Shown here in pieces: positions 7,581 through 15,694 of a stretch of 64,000 nucleotides of DNA. Position 1 is the first letter of the stretch, and the number at the start of each line of letters is the position of its first letter. Where the stretch lies: assembly GCA_965226435.1 (NCBI GenBank), contig CBDDCY010000011.1:62001-126000 (forward strand), in the 5' to 3' direction. The notes beneath the pieces are model-generated. The model searched no databases. It was given only the letters and a program-made list of their open reading frames with translations, and was not told the DNA's origin. The position numbers were made by a program, and so were the translations under genes. Source of the stretch: UBA6623 sp965226435. Lineage in GTDB: Bacteria; Acidobacteriota; Terriglobia; Bryobacterales; UBA6623.

Positions 7581-9560
7581 CTATATATCGAGTTCTTTCG
7601 GGGGTGCGAGCAAAATCGCCAGGAGACTCTGTTGCCCCTCGAGCTGGGCCAGCAAAACGTCAGCCGCCGCGAATTGCGCCTCGAGCTGCGCGATCAGCGC
7701 GTCCACGCGAGCCTGCTCTTCCTCAATTTGCTCCGTGAGCCGCTCGTCGGAATCCCGTAGGCTTTCGATCGCGACCTGAATCTGTCCGTTGATCGGGTCG
7801 CCCAGGTCGTCGAGCCGGGTCACGGCGTTGGCGGCAAATCCCGTGGTCGTGTCTCCGATAAAAGTGATCGCGTCGCTGAGTTGGCTGTCGGTCAGCGTAT
7901 TGAAGACGGCCGTATTGAGGGACAATTGGCCCTTGTTGTCGAGTTCAAGCCCCAGCTCGACCATCGATTGAATCGTTCCAGTGCCCAGAAAACCCGTGAT
8001 TTCCCGCAACGACTGCTGCGCCTGCCGCACGACCGAGTTGCCCGAAAGCGCGCCGGCGTTCTCACCGATCTGTTCTTGAACTTTCCCGACGAGCGAATTG
8101 TAGTCGAGCACGACACTGGTCAGCGTCGAACTTAGCGAAGCCCGACTGGGCTGGGCCGTGATCACGGTGTCGCCCGCCCCGACGATGGTCAGCGTCACCC
8201 CGGGCGAGAAATCCGCGATCACGTTGCTCGAATTGCTGACGTTCGGCAGGCCGTTCACCGAGAACACGGCATCGGTCCCTTGGTCGGTCGCCGTTACGAG
8301 AGTGGCCGCCAGGCTGTCTTCGAGCTTGAGCGTCGTGGCCCCGGTGTCGACGGCGGTCAAGGTCAGATGGTAGGCGGGGTTGTCCGGGTCGCTGCTGGTG
8401 TTGATGAGCGTCGTCTTCACGCCCAACGTCGTCGAGTTGGCGTTGATGTAGCCCGACAACCCGTCCAAGGTGTTGTCGTATCCCTCGACGGTCTGGGTTC
8501 CCGCCAGCCCGGATAGAAAGCCGGTGGCCTGGTCGGTATCGGTGGTAGTGATGTCGAATTTCTGATTGCCCTCGACGCGGACTTCCCCACTCTCCGCTGT
8601 GAAGCTCACCCCGGCGTCAACCAAAGTTTGGTCGAGGGCGACTTGCGCGTTGAGGGCCGCGGCGATTTCCGCCGCCGAATGTCCGCCAACCGTGCCGCCC
8701 GCCTCGAGGCCCGTCACGACAGTCCCCGTAGTGGACGACGTGAAGGCGAACCCCTGTCCGGCGGTGTCGCTGACGACGAGTTTGAGGTTGCCCCCTTCGT
8801 CGCTGAAGCTGACCTTGCCTGTGAGGTTCGCGTTGGCGGTGATTTGGTCGTTCAGCAGGGTCGCGATTTGCGCGGCGGTCTCGCCTCCCGCCAGGGCAAC
8901 CGTCGTGATCGTTTCGTTGATCAAATTGTCTTCACTGGCGAAGGTCACGCTGACCGTGTCACCGGCCCCGGCGCCGCTTGGCGCGGCCGCGGCCACGAAA
9001 AAACTGTTCAGATCAGCGGTGATGCTTCCCGTGAGCCCGTTCGAAAAGTCGACCTGGACGCTCACCGGCGAGGCGGGCGTCGTCGCACCCGTCGTCCCGG
9101 CCGTCCGACCCGAACCGATCGTCAATAGATCGATGGTCGTGGTGGTCGTATCGAGCGTGAGGTCATAGATACCGTCGGCGCTCAGGGCGGTCTGATCGGT
9201 GTCGGCGAGGGCGCTGGTCGTGGTCTCCTGGGCGACGGTGGCTTCCGAAACCACGCTCACATCGATCGTCACCGCCGAGGGCGTCCCCGTGACGATCACA
9301 GTGGCGACGCTGCTCTCGGAGGTGAAGGCCGAGATCGCGCCGTTTTCTCCCTGCGTGGCGAGCTTGGAGAATGAGCTTTCGAGCGACTGGACAGCCGACG
9401 ACAAGCCGCCGAGCTGTAGCTGTTGCGCAAGATTGATCGTCTGCTCGGTTTGCAGGTTGCCGATCGGCAGCGAGGCCACCTCGAAAGCTCTTTGGAGGAT
9501 GACTTGGAAATCGTCGGCGAATTCGCTAACGCCGGTGAAACTGATTGGAGGTATGCCCAT
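7581..9560 (-). CDS. fliD: Flagellar hook-associated protein 2 / filament cap FliD with extra shared domain
   Basis: 659 aa. The cap protein sits at the filament tip and helps flagellin fold. The N-terminal region (about 1-145) contains LNLAQQLQLGGLSSAVQSLESSFSKLA-like helices, and the C-terminal FliD part (about 440-650) has FSVNGL, ADFSPGVTLTI, LDYNSLVGKV, GLELDNKGQLSLN and a terminal coiled coil (SDERLTEQIEEEQARVDALIAQLEAQF). Between them, residues about 149-353 (8502-9116) form a domain starting GSGRTAGTTG and ending GFLSGLAGT that is clearly homologous to inserts in FlgK and FlgL here. Part of a flaG-fliS-fliD-fliT-like operon with 50-52 bp gaps. Confidence 0.92.
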   Translation of the reverse strand: MGIPPISFTGVSEFADDFQVILQRAFEVASLPIGNLQTEQTINLAQQLQLGGLSSAVQSLESSFSKLATQGENGAISAFTSESSVATVIVTGTPSAVTIDVSVVSEATVAQETTTSALADTDQTALSADGIYDLTLDTTTTTIDLLTIGSGRTAGTTGATTPASPVSVQVDFSNGLTGSITADLNSFFVAAAAPSGAGAGDTVSVTFASEDNLINETITTVALAGGETAAQIATLLNDQITANANLTGKVSFSDEGGNLKLVVSDTAGQGFAFTSSTTGTVVTGLEAGGTVGGHSAAEIAAALNAQVALDQTLVDAGVSFTAESGEVRVEGNQKFDITTTDTDQATGFLSGLAGTQTVEGYDNTLDGLSGYINANSTTLGVKTTLINTSSDPDNPAYHLTLTAVDTGATTLKLEDSLAATLVTATDQGTDAVFSVNGLPNVSNSSNVIADFSPGVTLTIVGAGDTVITAQPSRASLSSTLTSVVLDYNSLVGKVQEQIGENAGALSGNSVVRQAQQSLREITGFLGTGTIQSMVELGLELDNKGQLSLNTAVFNTLTDSQLSDAITFIGDTTTGFAANAVTRLDDLGDPINGQIQVAIESLRDSDERLTEQIEEEQARVDALIAQLEAQFAAADVLLAQLEGQQSLLAILLAPPKELDI

Positions 9561-9612
9561 CCCTACCGCTCCGCGAAGCTACAGTCTCTCTTCAGACACA
9601 AAATCAAGCCCT

Positions 9613-10047
9613 TCACAGAGTCCACGCGCGCCCCTGCCCCGCGCCCGCGGACGCCTCCACCGGCGCCTGACTCGCTGCCTCGAGCAGCAGTTGCGCGCGA
9701 CACTCCTTCCAGCCTTCGTGCAGCGAATCCATCACGCGCAGGGCGTTTTCAATCGACTCGATACGCTGGTTCACGGCGGCCTCGGCCAACTCTTCTTGCA
9801 CGTAGAAATAGAGGCTCGCCAGATCAGCGGCGATCTGCCCGCCCTCGTCGGTGTCGAGCGAGCTCATTAGTTCCAGCACGATCTCCATCGCGCGGGCGAC
9901 GGCTTCGCCCGCGGCGGCCGATTTGCCTTCGTCAAGATGAGCCTTCGCCTGCTCGAGTCTCTGGGCGGCTTTTTCGTAGAGCCGACAAATCAGCCCCACC
10001 GGGTCTTCGCTGTTGACCCCGTTTTCAACGTAGTCGTCCGTGTACAC
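9613..10047 (-). CDS. fliS: Flagellin export chaperone FliS
   Basis: 144 aa. FliS binds the C-terminal tail of flagellin before export. Visible family signs are the start (MYTDDYVENGVNSEDPVGLICRLYEKA, compare the usual Y-x-x-x-x-x-x-x-S-P-x-x-L-I-x-M-L-Y-D), then IEIV-type helix ARAMEIVLELMSSLD and DLASLYFYVQEELAEA. The C-terminal tail beyond about 125 is low-complexity (Ala, Gly, Gln). Lies between flaG and fliD with about 50-bp spacers. No flagellin gene is in the window. Confidence 0.9.
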   Translation of the reverse strand: MYTDDYVENGVNSEDPVGLICRLYEKAAQRLEQAKAHLDEGKSAAAGEAVARAMEIVLELMSSLDTDEGGQIAADLASLYFYVQEELAEAAVNQRIESIENALRVMDSLHEGWKECRAQLLLEAASQAPVEASAGAGQGRAWTL

Positions 10048-10097
10048 GTCGAGGTTCCCTTCCTTGCTTCTTTCTCATCGGCCCGCGAATCGCGAAT

Positions 10098-10409
10098 CTA
10101 GGCGAGGTGCTCGCCCGAATTCAGTTCTTTGAGAACCTGCGCCGTTCGCAGGGCCGACTCGGGAGGAAGTTGCGTGATGACCTCATTCGTTACACGATCG
10201 ACGATCTTGATCAGCGCTTGGCCGGTGTCGCGGTCGAACCCGAACCGCAGTTCGTTGCTCGACCCCAACGACCCGCCGTCGTTGATCGTCTTGATCGCCT
10301 TGATGAGTTCGCGATTCCGAGCAGCTTGCTCGGGCGCGGCTCCTTCCGGGCTTCCTCGATCGTTGTTCGCTCGAGAAATCTGGGAAACCTGTGCTTCTTT
10401 AATCGTCAT
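10098..10409 (-). CDS. flaG: FlaG family flagellar protein
   Basis: 103 aa. The conserved FlaG core is in the C-terminal half: LRFGFDRDTGQALIKIVDR, then TNEVITQLPPE and LRTAQVLKEL. FlaG is a small protein normally encoded next to fliD and affecting filament length; its mechanism is poorly known. First gene of the flaG-fliS-fliD-fliT-like unit. A perfect sigma-28 type -10 box lies about 100 bp upstream (10508-10515). Confidence 0.88.
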   Translation of the reverse strand: MTIKEAQVSQISRANNDRGSPEGAAPEQAARNRELIKAIKTINDGGSLGSSNELRFGFDRDTGQALIKIVDRVTNEVITQLPPESALRTAQVLKELNSGEHLA

Positions 10410-10507
10410 TGCCCACCCCCTTCCTTGGTTTGTCGGGGCAAATCACGGCGAGTGGTGTTGGATCGATCCATGATCCGCCTTTCCACCGGGATTGTCTGCC
10501 AACGATC

Positions 10508-10534
10508 TTATCGGCCGCTCCTGGAATTTATAGA
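10508..10534 (-). promoter_or_regulatory. Sigma-28 (FliA)-type promoter candidate for flaG-fliS-fliD
   Basis: On the minus strand, GCCGATAA at 10515-10508 matches the sigma-28 -10 consensus exactly. Fifteen bases upstream the -35 position reads TCTA rather than TAAA, so the -35 is weak. It points to flaG, whose ATG is about 100 bp away. Late class flagellar genes are commonly FliA-dependent, and flgM (its antagonist) is in the same locus. Confidence 0.6.
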
Positions 10535-10567
10535 GGTTTCGCCGCCGCCGCCCAAGCTCCCGGCCAC

Positions 10568-10625
10568 ACCGCGCTGAACGAATGGGGATTGGACCGAGCG
10601 TCGACCGAAAATAGTTGCATGGAAT
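10568..10625. repeat. Short repeat R4, copy 1 (ATGGGGAYTG...CCGAGCG type)
   Basis: This stretch (ATGGGGATTGGACCGAGCG then TCGACCGAAAATAG) matches 12529-12587 at most positions. Both copies lie in gaps between flagellar genes. No open frame of its own is supported. Confidence 0.6.
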
Positions 10626-10714
10626 CACCGGCCGGCCCGCCAACGAAGAGAACACCCCCGGAAGCCCTTAGAACATACCGCCGATTTTCTGTTACTCGCT
10701 GAAATCGCAAACAA

Positions 10715-10819
10715 CCTCAGCCACGAAGTGGCGGCGGGAATACAGCCTGGGTGGAGCCGAAGGCGAAACCCCAGGTACACGGTCAAACGAAGTCGAGCCC
10801 TGACAGGGCGGCGGGAACG
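10715..10819 (+). repeat. Dispersed hairpin repeat R1, copy 1 (diverged)
   Basis: R1 is about 105 bp with three hairpins: GCCGC-GAA-GCGGC, CCCAGGGT...ACCCTGGG, and GCCCT-GAA-AGGGC followed by GGCGGGAAC. This copy has GCCAC-GAA-GTGGC and TGACAGGGCGGCGGGAAC, with the middle arms weakened. It sits between flaG and flgL. Confidence 0.8.
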
Positions 10820-10895
10820 AAGCCTACGATCCGACCCGCCTCGTGGCCGACACACCTCTTCATACCGGAACTCGGAAACGACCGTCCCGGCGCCC

Positions 10896-12458
10896 TCACG
10901 CCAGCAAGTCCAGCAGATTGGGCGATTGACGCGAGGCGACCTGCAAAACGAATTGTTCGGCCGAGGTGTTCCGCAACAGGTCGCCGATCGACGTAATGAC
11001 GTCGGCGTCCTGGTGTTGCGAAAGCCGCTGCTGGTTGACGACGTCGAGTTCCTGTAGGTTCTTCAACGTCAGGTCCACTTGGTTGAGCGTGCTGCCGTAA
11101 AAGCTCTGCGAACCGTTGATGTGCTCGATCCCTCTTCGTAGAGCCCCCACCGCCGCGGCAATGCCGGGTTGATTATTCCCGGCCAGATCAGCGATCAGTT
11201 GATTCAACGTGCCGAAGACGTTCGCGCCCCGGCTGCCGCCGACGAAATGCGTCCCCGCCAACCCGGATTGAAAGCCCGTGCCGCGGTCGAAGTCCACCCC
11301 GGTGACCGTGAAATCGACGTCGCCGTCCACCTGAACCTCGCCGTCGACAACCGTGAAACGAACGCCGGCGGCGGTCAGTTGCGGGTCCGACGCCACCAAG
11401 GCGTTGAACGCCGCGGCGATCTCCTCGGCCGATTGGCCCCCGGTCACACCGCCCGACTCGAGCCCGGTCGTCAAGCCCCCCGTCGCCGACGATGTGAAGG
11501 AATACCCCACGCCCAACGTATCGCTCTCGACCAGCTTCAGCGCCCCGCTTCCCGAACCGTCCGCCGAGCTGAACGTGAAACCGCCGGCAAGCGAGGGGTC
11601 GGCGGCAATCGCGGTGTTAAGCGCCGCGGCGATCTGGTTGGTGTCCGCCCCGGCGGTCAACGGCGCGGTGGTAATCGTCCCCGCCGTCCCGTCGGCGCTT
11701 GTGAAGGTCACGCTGATCTGTTCGCCGCCCGCCGGGGAGCCCGGTGAAGAGGAAGCCACGAAATAGCCGGCCAGATCCACGCTCAACACCGCGTCCAAGT
11801 CGCCGCTAAACGCCAACCCGATGCCGACCGGGGGATTCGGGGCCGATGTCCCGACCGTCCCCGCCGCGCGGCCCGAGCCGAGAAAGAACTCCGGCTGCTG
11901 GAAGATGCTGTTGCCGGGCAGCGAAATCTGTCCCGGCCTGCCGTCGGGAAACGTGATTTGACGGCTCAGCGAGTCACCCTGGTATCGCACGCCGTCGACC
12001 TGATTGGGGTCGGCCACAAACGGAGTCAGATCATCGGTACTGCCGGCGAAGACCGACTTGCCGGAATGGGTCGTATTGGCCAGGGAAATCAGATGGCGGA
12101 AGATTACCTCGATCTCTTGTCGTATGATGTCGCGCGTACCCTCTGAATCTGCTTGGGCGTCGTTTGCCGCCTGCGCCGCCAGCACCGCCGCGCGATTCAA
12201 TACGTCGCCGGCTTGGGAAAGCGCCCCGTCGACCGAACGCAACTCGGCTTGCACCAACGCGAGGTTCGAACGGAACTGCTCAATCTTGCGCAGATCGGTT
12301 CGGCTGCGCACAATACCCGCCGCGTCGGAGGGCGAGTCGGAAGGCCGCGTCACGCGCAGGCCCGAGGAGACTTCGCTCGTGGCCCGCAGTTTGCGCGCCT
12401 GCACCGCTTGCAGGTTGGCGATCGTTTGACGACCCTGGGAAAGAAACGTAACCCGCAT
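10896..12458 (-). CDS. flgL: Flagellar hook-associated protein 3 (FlgL) with extra shared domain
   Basis: 520 aa. FlgL is one of two junction proteins between hook and filament. The N-terminal flagellin-like helix (TIANLQAVQARKLRATSEVSSGLRV, RPSDSPSDAAGIV) and C-terminal helix (VDLTLKNLQELDVVNQQRLSQ to FVLQVASRQ) are intact. Residues about 194-402 (11253-11879), GSGRAAGTVG to SGLAGT, form the domain also found in FlgK and FliD. FlgL is therefore longer than the usual 300-320 aa. It follows flgK at 182 bp. The FlgL copy of the domain is the most diverged of the three. Confidence 0.92.
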   Translation of the reverse strand: MRVTFLSQGRQTIANLQAVQARKLRATSEVSSGLRVTRPSDSPSDAAGIVRSRTDLRKIEQFRSNLALVQAELRSVDGALSQAGDVLNRAAVLAAQAANDAQADSEGTRDIIRQEIEVIFRHLISLANTTHSGKSVFAGSTDDLTPFVADPNQVDGVRYQGDSLSRQITFPDGRPGQISLPGNSIFQQPEFFLGSGRAAGTVGTSAPNPPVGIGLAFSGDLDAVLSVDLAGYFVASSSPGSPAGGEQISVTFTSADGTAGTITTAPLTAGADTNQIAAALNTAIAADPSLAGGFTFSSADGSGSGALKLVESDTLGVGYSFTSSATGGLTTGLESGGVTGGQSAEEIAAAFNALVASDPQLTAAGVRFTVVDGEVQVDGDVDFTVTGVDFDRGTGFQSGLAGTHFVGGSRGANVFGTLNQLIADLAGNNQPGIAAAVGALRRGIEHINGSQSFYGSTLNQVDLTLKNLQELDVVNQQRLSQHQDADVITSIGDLLRNTSAEQFVLQVASRQSPNLLDLLA

Positions 12459-12528
12459 CGTTCACCTCCGCGACATCAACCCAAGTGGGGCGGGTCTCCA
12501 GGCCCGGCCGGCCGGACCAGCGCTCCCG

Positions 12529-12587
12529 GTGAAAAAATGGGGACTGTCCCGAGCGCCGACCGAACACATTCCGCTGAATCACAAATC
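12529..12587. repeat. Short repeat R4, copy 2
   Basis: ATGGGGACTGTCCCGAGCG followed by CCGACCGAACACATT, matching 10568-10625. It lies between flgK and flgL, next to a fragment (about 12490-12515) resembling the core of repeat R2. Confidence 0.6.
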
Positions 12588-12640
12588 GCACCGTGCGCGA
12601 AGCGGACTCCCCGATTTTTTCCCATCCGCGCCACGCACCC

Positions 12641-14647
12641 CTACCTCACCAGCGACAAGATCTCCCTCGCCAAACTGTCGATCACTTGAATCACGCGCGT
12701 CTGCGCCTGGAAGGCCTGCTGGAATTCCAGCAGGCGTATGGCCTCCTCATTGATGTCGACGCCGGAAAAGCTGTCGCGCAACCCCTGGGCTGTCTGTAGG
12801 ATCTCGGTCTGTGTTTGCAGTTGCGACGCGGATCCGGCGCTGTCTTGGCCCACTTCACTCACCAGCGCGGCATAGGCCTCGGTGTAGGTCGTCCCGTCGA
12901 CGATCCCGGCGTTAGCCAGCGCCGCCAGCGCCAACGCGTTCTCATTGCCAGCCGGAAATCCCGCGCTGCCGGCCGCCACTTTCGCCGGTCCCAGGTCGGC
13001 CAGGCGCAACGTCCCGGCGGCGGGACCTCCCCCGGCCGATCCGCTGCCGGCCAGCCCGGAGACGAATCCCGTACCCGCCGCGTCGTTGTCGACAATCGTG
13101 TAATCGAAGGCCGTATAGGCGTCGAATCGAACCTCGCCGTTGACGGCGGTGAAGCGAACTCCGGCGTCGACGAGCGCGGCGTCGGCGGCGACTTGTTCGT
13201 TCAGCTCGGCGGCGATCTCCTCGGCCGAATGCCCGCCTAGGTTTCCGCCGCTTTCCAACCCCGTCGTGAAACCCGGGTTCGACGTGCTCGCCGTGAAGCT
13301 GAACCCCTGCCCGGCCTGGTCCGACAGCACAACTTTCAGGTTTCCGCCCGCGTCGGAGAAAGTCACCAAACCGGCCAGCTCCGGGTCCACCGCGATTTGA
13401 TCATTCAGTCGTGTCGCCAACTGCGCCGTCGACTCGCCTCCCAAAAGCGGCGCCGTGGTGATCGTGCGCTCGATCGCTCCGTCGTCGCTCCTGAAAGAAA
13501 CGCTGACCGTATCTCCGGCCCCCGCTGAGTTTGGCGCCGAGGACGCCGCGAAAAAACTGTCGAGTGTGGCCGTGATCGACCCGCTAAGGTCGCCGCTGAA
13601 CGTCACCGTGACGTCGACCGGAGGACTCGGTGTCGTCGTGCCCGTCGTCCCCGCCGTACGTCCCGACCCGTCGACGAACGACCTCTGATATTCGAAGATC
13701 GCCGCCCCCGACGCGCCGGTGATATCGACGCCGCGGGCATGCTGCTCGTTGACCTGGTCGGCCACTGATTTCGCCAGCCGATTGATCTGGTCGAGGTAAC
13801 CGGGCAAACTCTCGTTGCGCAGTTGGAGAATGGCCCCTAGTTGACCGCCCTCGCTCTCCAATCCCGCCGTCACGTCGCGGCCGTTCTCGTCGAAGATACT
13901 GATACCCTCGTTCGACAGCCCGACCCGTAGCGGCCTGACCGTCGTTCCCACGACGAGCGCCTCGCCGCCGCCGCCCACGATCGACAGCGTGCCGTCGCTT
14001 TGGTGAATCAACGTAAAATTGATCAGCCCCGCCAACTCATCGAGCACCTGGCTCAGGCGCGTCTGCGCGGCGAAGTTCTGATTGCCCGTCGAGTTCGTCC
14101 CCAGCGCGGCCAGCTCGGACGCCTGCTCGAGCAGCCCGTTGACCTGCGTCACCACCGCGCGGGCCTCCCCGTCGAGCGCCGCCATGCGGCTCGAAACCCT
14201 CGAATACGTCGAGCGCGTCACATCCACCAGCCCGCCGGCGGCGTCGAGAACTTCCCGTCGCAGATTGAAGTCGCCCGGCGACACCGACAGCGCCGAGAGC
14301 GCCCCGAAAAACTTATCGATCCCCGCCGTCAGACTCGCTTCCCCGGTCAGATTGAAAACCGGTTCGATCTGCTGGTAGACCTCGGCCTTCTTTTGGAAAA
14401 ACGACGCCGACTGGCGACCGAGCAATACCTGAAAGTCCAACAAACGGTCGCGCAGGCTTTGCACCTGCGTCACCTCGACGCCCATCGACCGTCCGCGAGG
14501 GCTGACGATCGGGGCGAGTGAAACCCTTTGCCGGGCGTATCCCGGCGTTGGGGCGTTCGCGATGTTGTTCTGAATCACGGCGAGGGCTTCGGAAAACGCC
14601 GCCAACGAGCGCGTCGCCGAGCCCAGTGCCGATCCTAAATTCGCCAT
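12641..14647 (-). CDS. flgK: Flagellar hook-associated protein 1 (FlgK) with extra shared domain
   Basis: 668 aa. FlgK is the junction protein next to the hook. The N-terminal rod/hook signature is present (QNNIANAPTPGYARQRVSL), with a conserved stretch through GVEVTQVQSLRDRLLDFQ, VTQVNGLLEQASELA and LAKSVADQVNEQHARG. The C-terminal helix is canonical (SGVDINEEAIRLLEFQQAFQ, RVIQVIDSLAREILSL). Residues about 327-535 (13043-13669), GSGRTAGTTG to SGLAG, are the insert shared with FliD and FlgL; the FlgK and FliD copies look closest. It starts 3 bases after the FlgN-like gene, so the two are likely translationally coupled. Confidence 0.94.
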   Translation of the reverse strand: MANLGSALGSATRSLAAFSEALAVIQNNIANAPTPGYARQRVSLAPIVSPRGRSMGVEVTQVQSLRDRLLDFQVLLGRQSASFFQKKAEVYQQIEPVFNLTGEASLTAGIDKFFGALSALSVSPGDFNLRREVLDAAGGLVDVTRSTYSRVSSRMAALDGEARAVVTQVNGLLEQASELAALGTNSTGNQNFAAQTRLSQVLDELAGLINFTLIHQSDGTLSIVGGGGEALVVGTTVRPLRVGLSNEGISIFDENGRDVTAGLESEGGQLGAILQLRNESLPGYLDQINRLAKSVADQVNEQHARGVDITGASGAAIFEYQRSFVDGSGRTAGTTGTTTPSPPVDVTVTFSGDLSGSITATLDSFFAASSAPNSAGAGDTVSVSFRSDDGAIERTITTAPLLGGESTAQLATRLNDQIAVDPELAGLVTFSDAGGNLKVVLSDQAGQGFSFTASTSNPGFTTGLESGGNLGGHSAEEIAAELNEQVAADAALVDAGVRFTAVNGEVRFDAYTAFDYTIVDNDAAGTGFVSGLAGSGSAGGGPAAGTLRLADLGPAKVAAGSAGFPAGNENALALAALANAGIVDGTTYTEAYAALVSEVGQDSAGSASQLQTQTEILQTAQGLRDSFSGVDINEEAIRLLEFQQAFQAQTRVIQVIDSLAREILSLVR

Positions 14648-14650
14648 CGC

Positions 14651-15058
14651 TTACGCCTCCGCGCTGAGCTGCGTCGCTCTCTCGGTTTCCAATTGCCCCC
14701 GCGCCGAATAGCCGGCGTGAAGCGCCGCCTCGATCTCGCGCAAACCGTGCTCCACCATCGCCGCGTGTCGCAGCGTTTCACGCAAAGCGTGAATGCGCTC
14801 GCGCAGCCGCCGCACCTCATCCGCGGCGGGGGCGGCGAAATCCGCTCCCGCCCTGATCTCGTCGCGAAGCAACTCGAGCGGCGCACTCAACGCGCTCCAC
14901 TCCGCGGCCTGTTCGAGCAACTCCGGATAGCGGGCCTCGCGAAGCAGCCGCAAGGCCTCATCCGCCGCCCGAGTGGCTTCTTCAACTACGACGGGCGGTA
15001 CGTCCGGCGCCGGCGACACATCGGACGGAATGTCCGGCGATTCTTCCATGTTTCGCAC
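14651..15058 (-). CDS. FlgN-like hook-associated protein chaperone (probable)
   Basis: 135 aa, highly charged and helical (TRAADEALRLLREARYPELLEQ, DEVRRLRERIHALRETLRH), with an acidic Pro-rich N terminus. It lies between flgM and flgK, exactly where flgN normally sits; FlgN protects FlgK and FlgL before export. Sequence alone does not prove the family. Spacing is 19 bp from flgM and 3 bp to flgK, an operon arrangement. Confidence 0.6.
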   Translation of the reverse strand: MRNMEESPDIPSDVSPAPDVPPVVVEEATRAADEALRLLREARYPELLEQAAEWSALSAPLELLRDEIRAGADFAAPAADEVRRLRERIHALRETLRHAAMVEHGLREIEAALHAGYSARGQLETERATQLSAEA

Positions 15059-15077
15059 GCTCCGCTCCCCGCGGCGG

Positions 15078-15371
15078 TCACTCGCCGTTCAACGCCGCGC
15101 CGACAATCGAGCGCGCCACGTCACTCGAGCCCGCGCTGAACGTGCCGTTGTTCACCGCCTGCTCGAGTTGCTCGATCTGCCGAACCACCTCCGGCGGGTC
15201 GGTTTCAATCGCCGAGGCGAGCTGCTCGCCCAGCGCCGAGAGACTCACGGTATCGGAGCCCTGGGTCGAAGCCCGCTCACGCGCCTGCTGTTGGCGCTCA
15301 ACTTGTTGTGTCCGGTCGACTTGCGAAGATTGCAAGTCACCGGCTGTGGTCGAATGGTCGTCGATTCTCAT
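15078..15371 (-). CDS. flgM: Anti-sigma-28 factor FlgM
   Basis: 97 aa, the usual length. FlgM holds sigma-28 (FliA) until the hook is complete and is then exported. The N-terminal half is polar and disordered (DLQSSQVDRTQQVERQQQARE). The C-terminal sigma-binding part has DTVSLSALGEQLASAIE, VRQIEQLEQAVNNGTF and VARSIVGAALNGE, following the pattern D-x-V-x-L-S and V-x-x-I-x-x-A-I-x-x-G-x-Y. First gene of the flgM-flgN-like-flgK-flgL run. Confidence 0.88.
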   Translation of the reverse strand: MRIDDHSTTAGDLQSSQVDRTQQVERQQQARERASTQGSDTVSLSALGEQLASAIETDPPEVVRQIEQLEQAVNNGTFSAGSSDVARSIVGAALNGE

Positions 15372-15407
15372 GACATACGCGAGACCCTGATAAAGGCCTC
15401 GATCTCC

Positions 15408-15434
15408 TTATCGACCGGAACCGCCAAGAGATTA
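15408..15434 (-). promoter_or_regulatory. Sigma-28-type promoter candidate for flgM
   Basis: On the minus strand TAAT (15434-15431), 15 bases, then GTCGATAA (15415-15408), against the consensus TAAA-N15-GCCGATAA. Spacing is exact, with one mismatch in each box. The flgM ATG is 37 bp downstream. This would give the usual FliA-dependent late expression of flgM. Confidence 0.55.
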
Positions 15435-15653
15435 GCTTTTCGAACCTCGCCTGGAACGGATGAATCCTGGAGTTATAATCTCTATGACAAGTGTCGATTG
15501 ACACCTGACGGCAAATGACTACCGGCTCCACCGCCTAAAGGGGAATATGGGCGGGTACTGGTCAGTGACTGTGAAGGCAAACTGGCGTATTATCTTGGGG
15601 ATTATAAAGACTACTTGACAACCGCGATCAGGAGCTCACGGGCTGTTCTCCTA

Positions 15654-15690
15654 CCCGCCGCGCTGCTAGTAACAGCGCGGCGGGCGTTTC
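15654..15690 (+). terminator. Strong hairpin followed by T-rich tract inside the IS
   Basis: CCCGCCGCGCTG (15654-15665) pairs perfectly with CAGCGCGGCGGG (15673-15684) around a 7-base loop. GCGTTTCTCTGTT follows on the plus side. It could end rightward transcription entering the element, or be the 3' end of the passenger message on the other strand. Confidence 0.6.
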
Positions 15691-15694
15691 TCTG

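Noticed and set aside
15505..15596. Reading the fragment before the IS as an independent small gene
   Set aside because: No start codon or ribosome site, and it only makes sense when joined in frame across the IS to the HigB ending.
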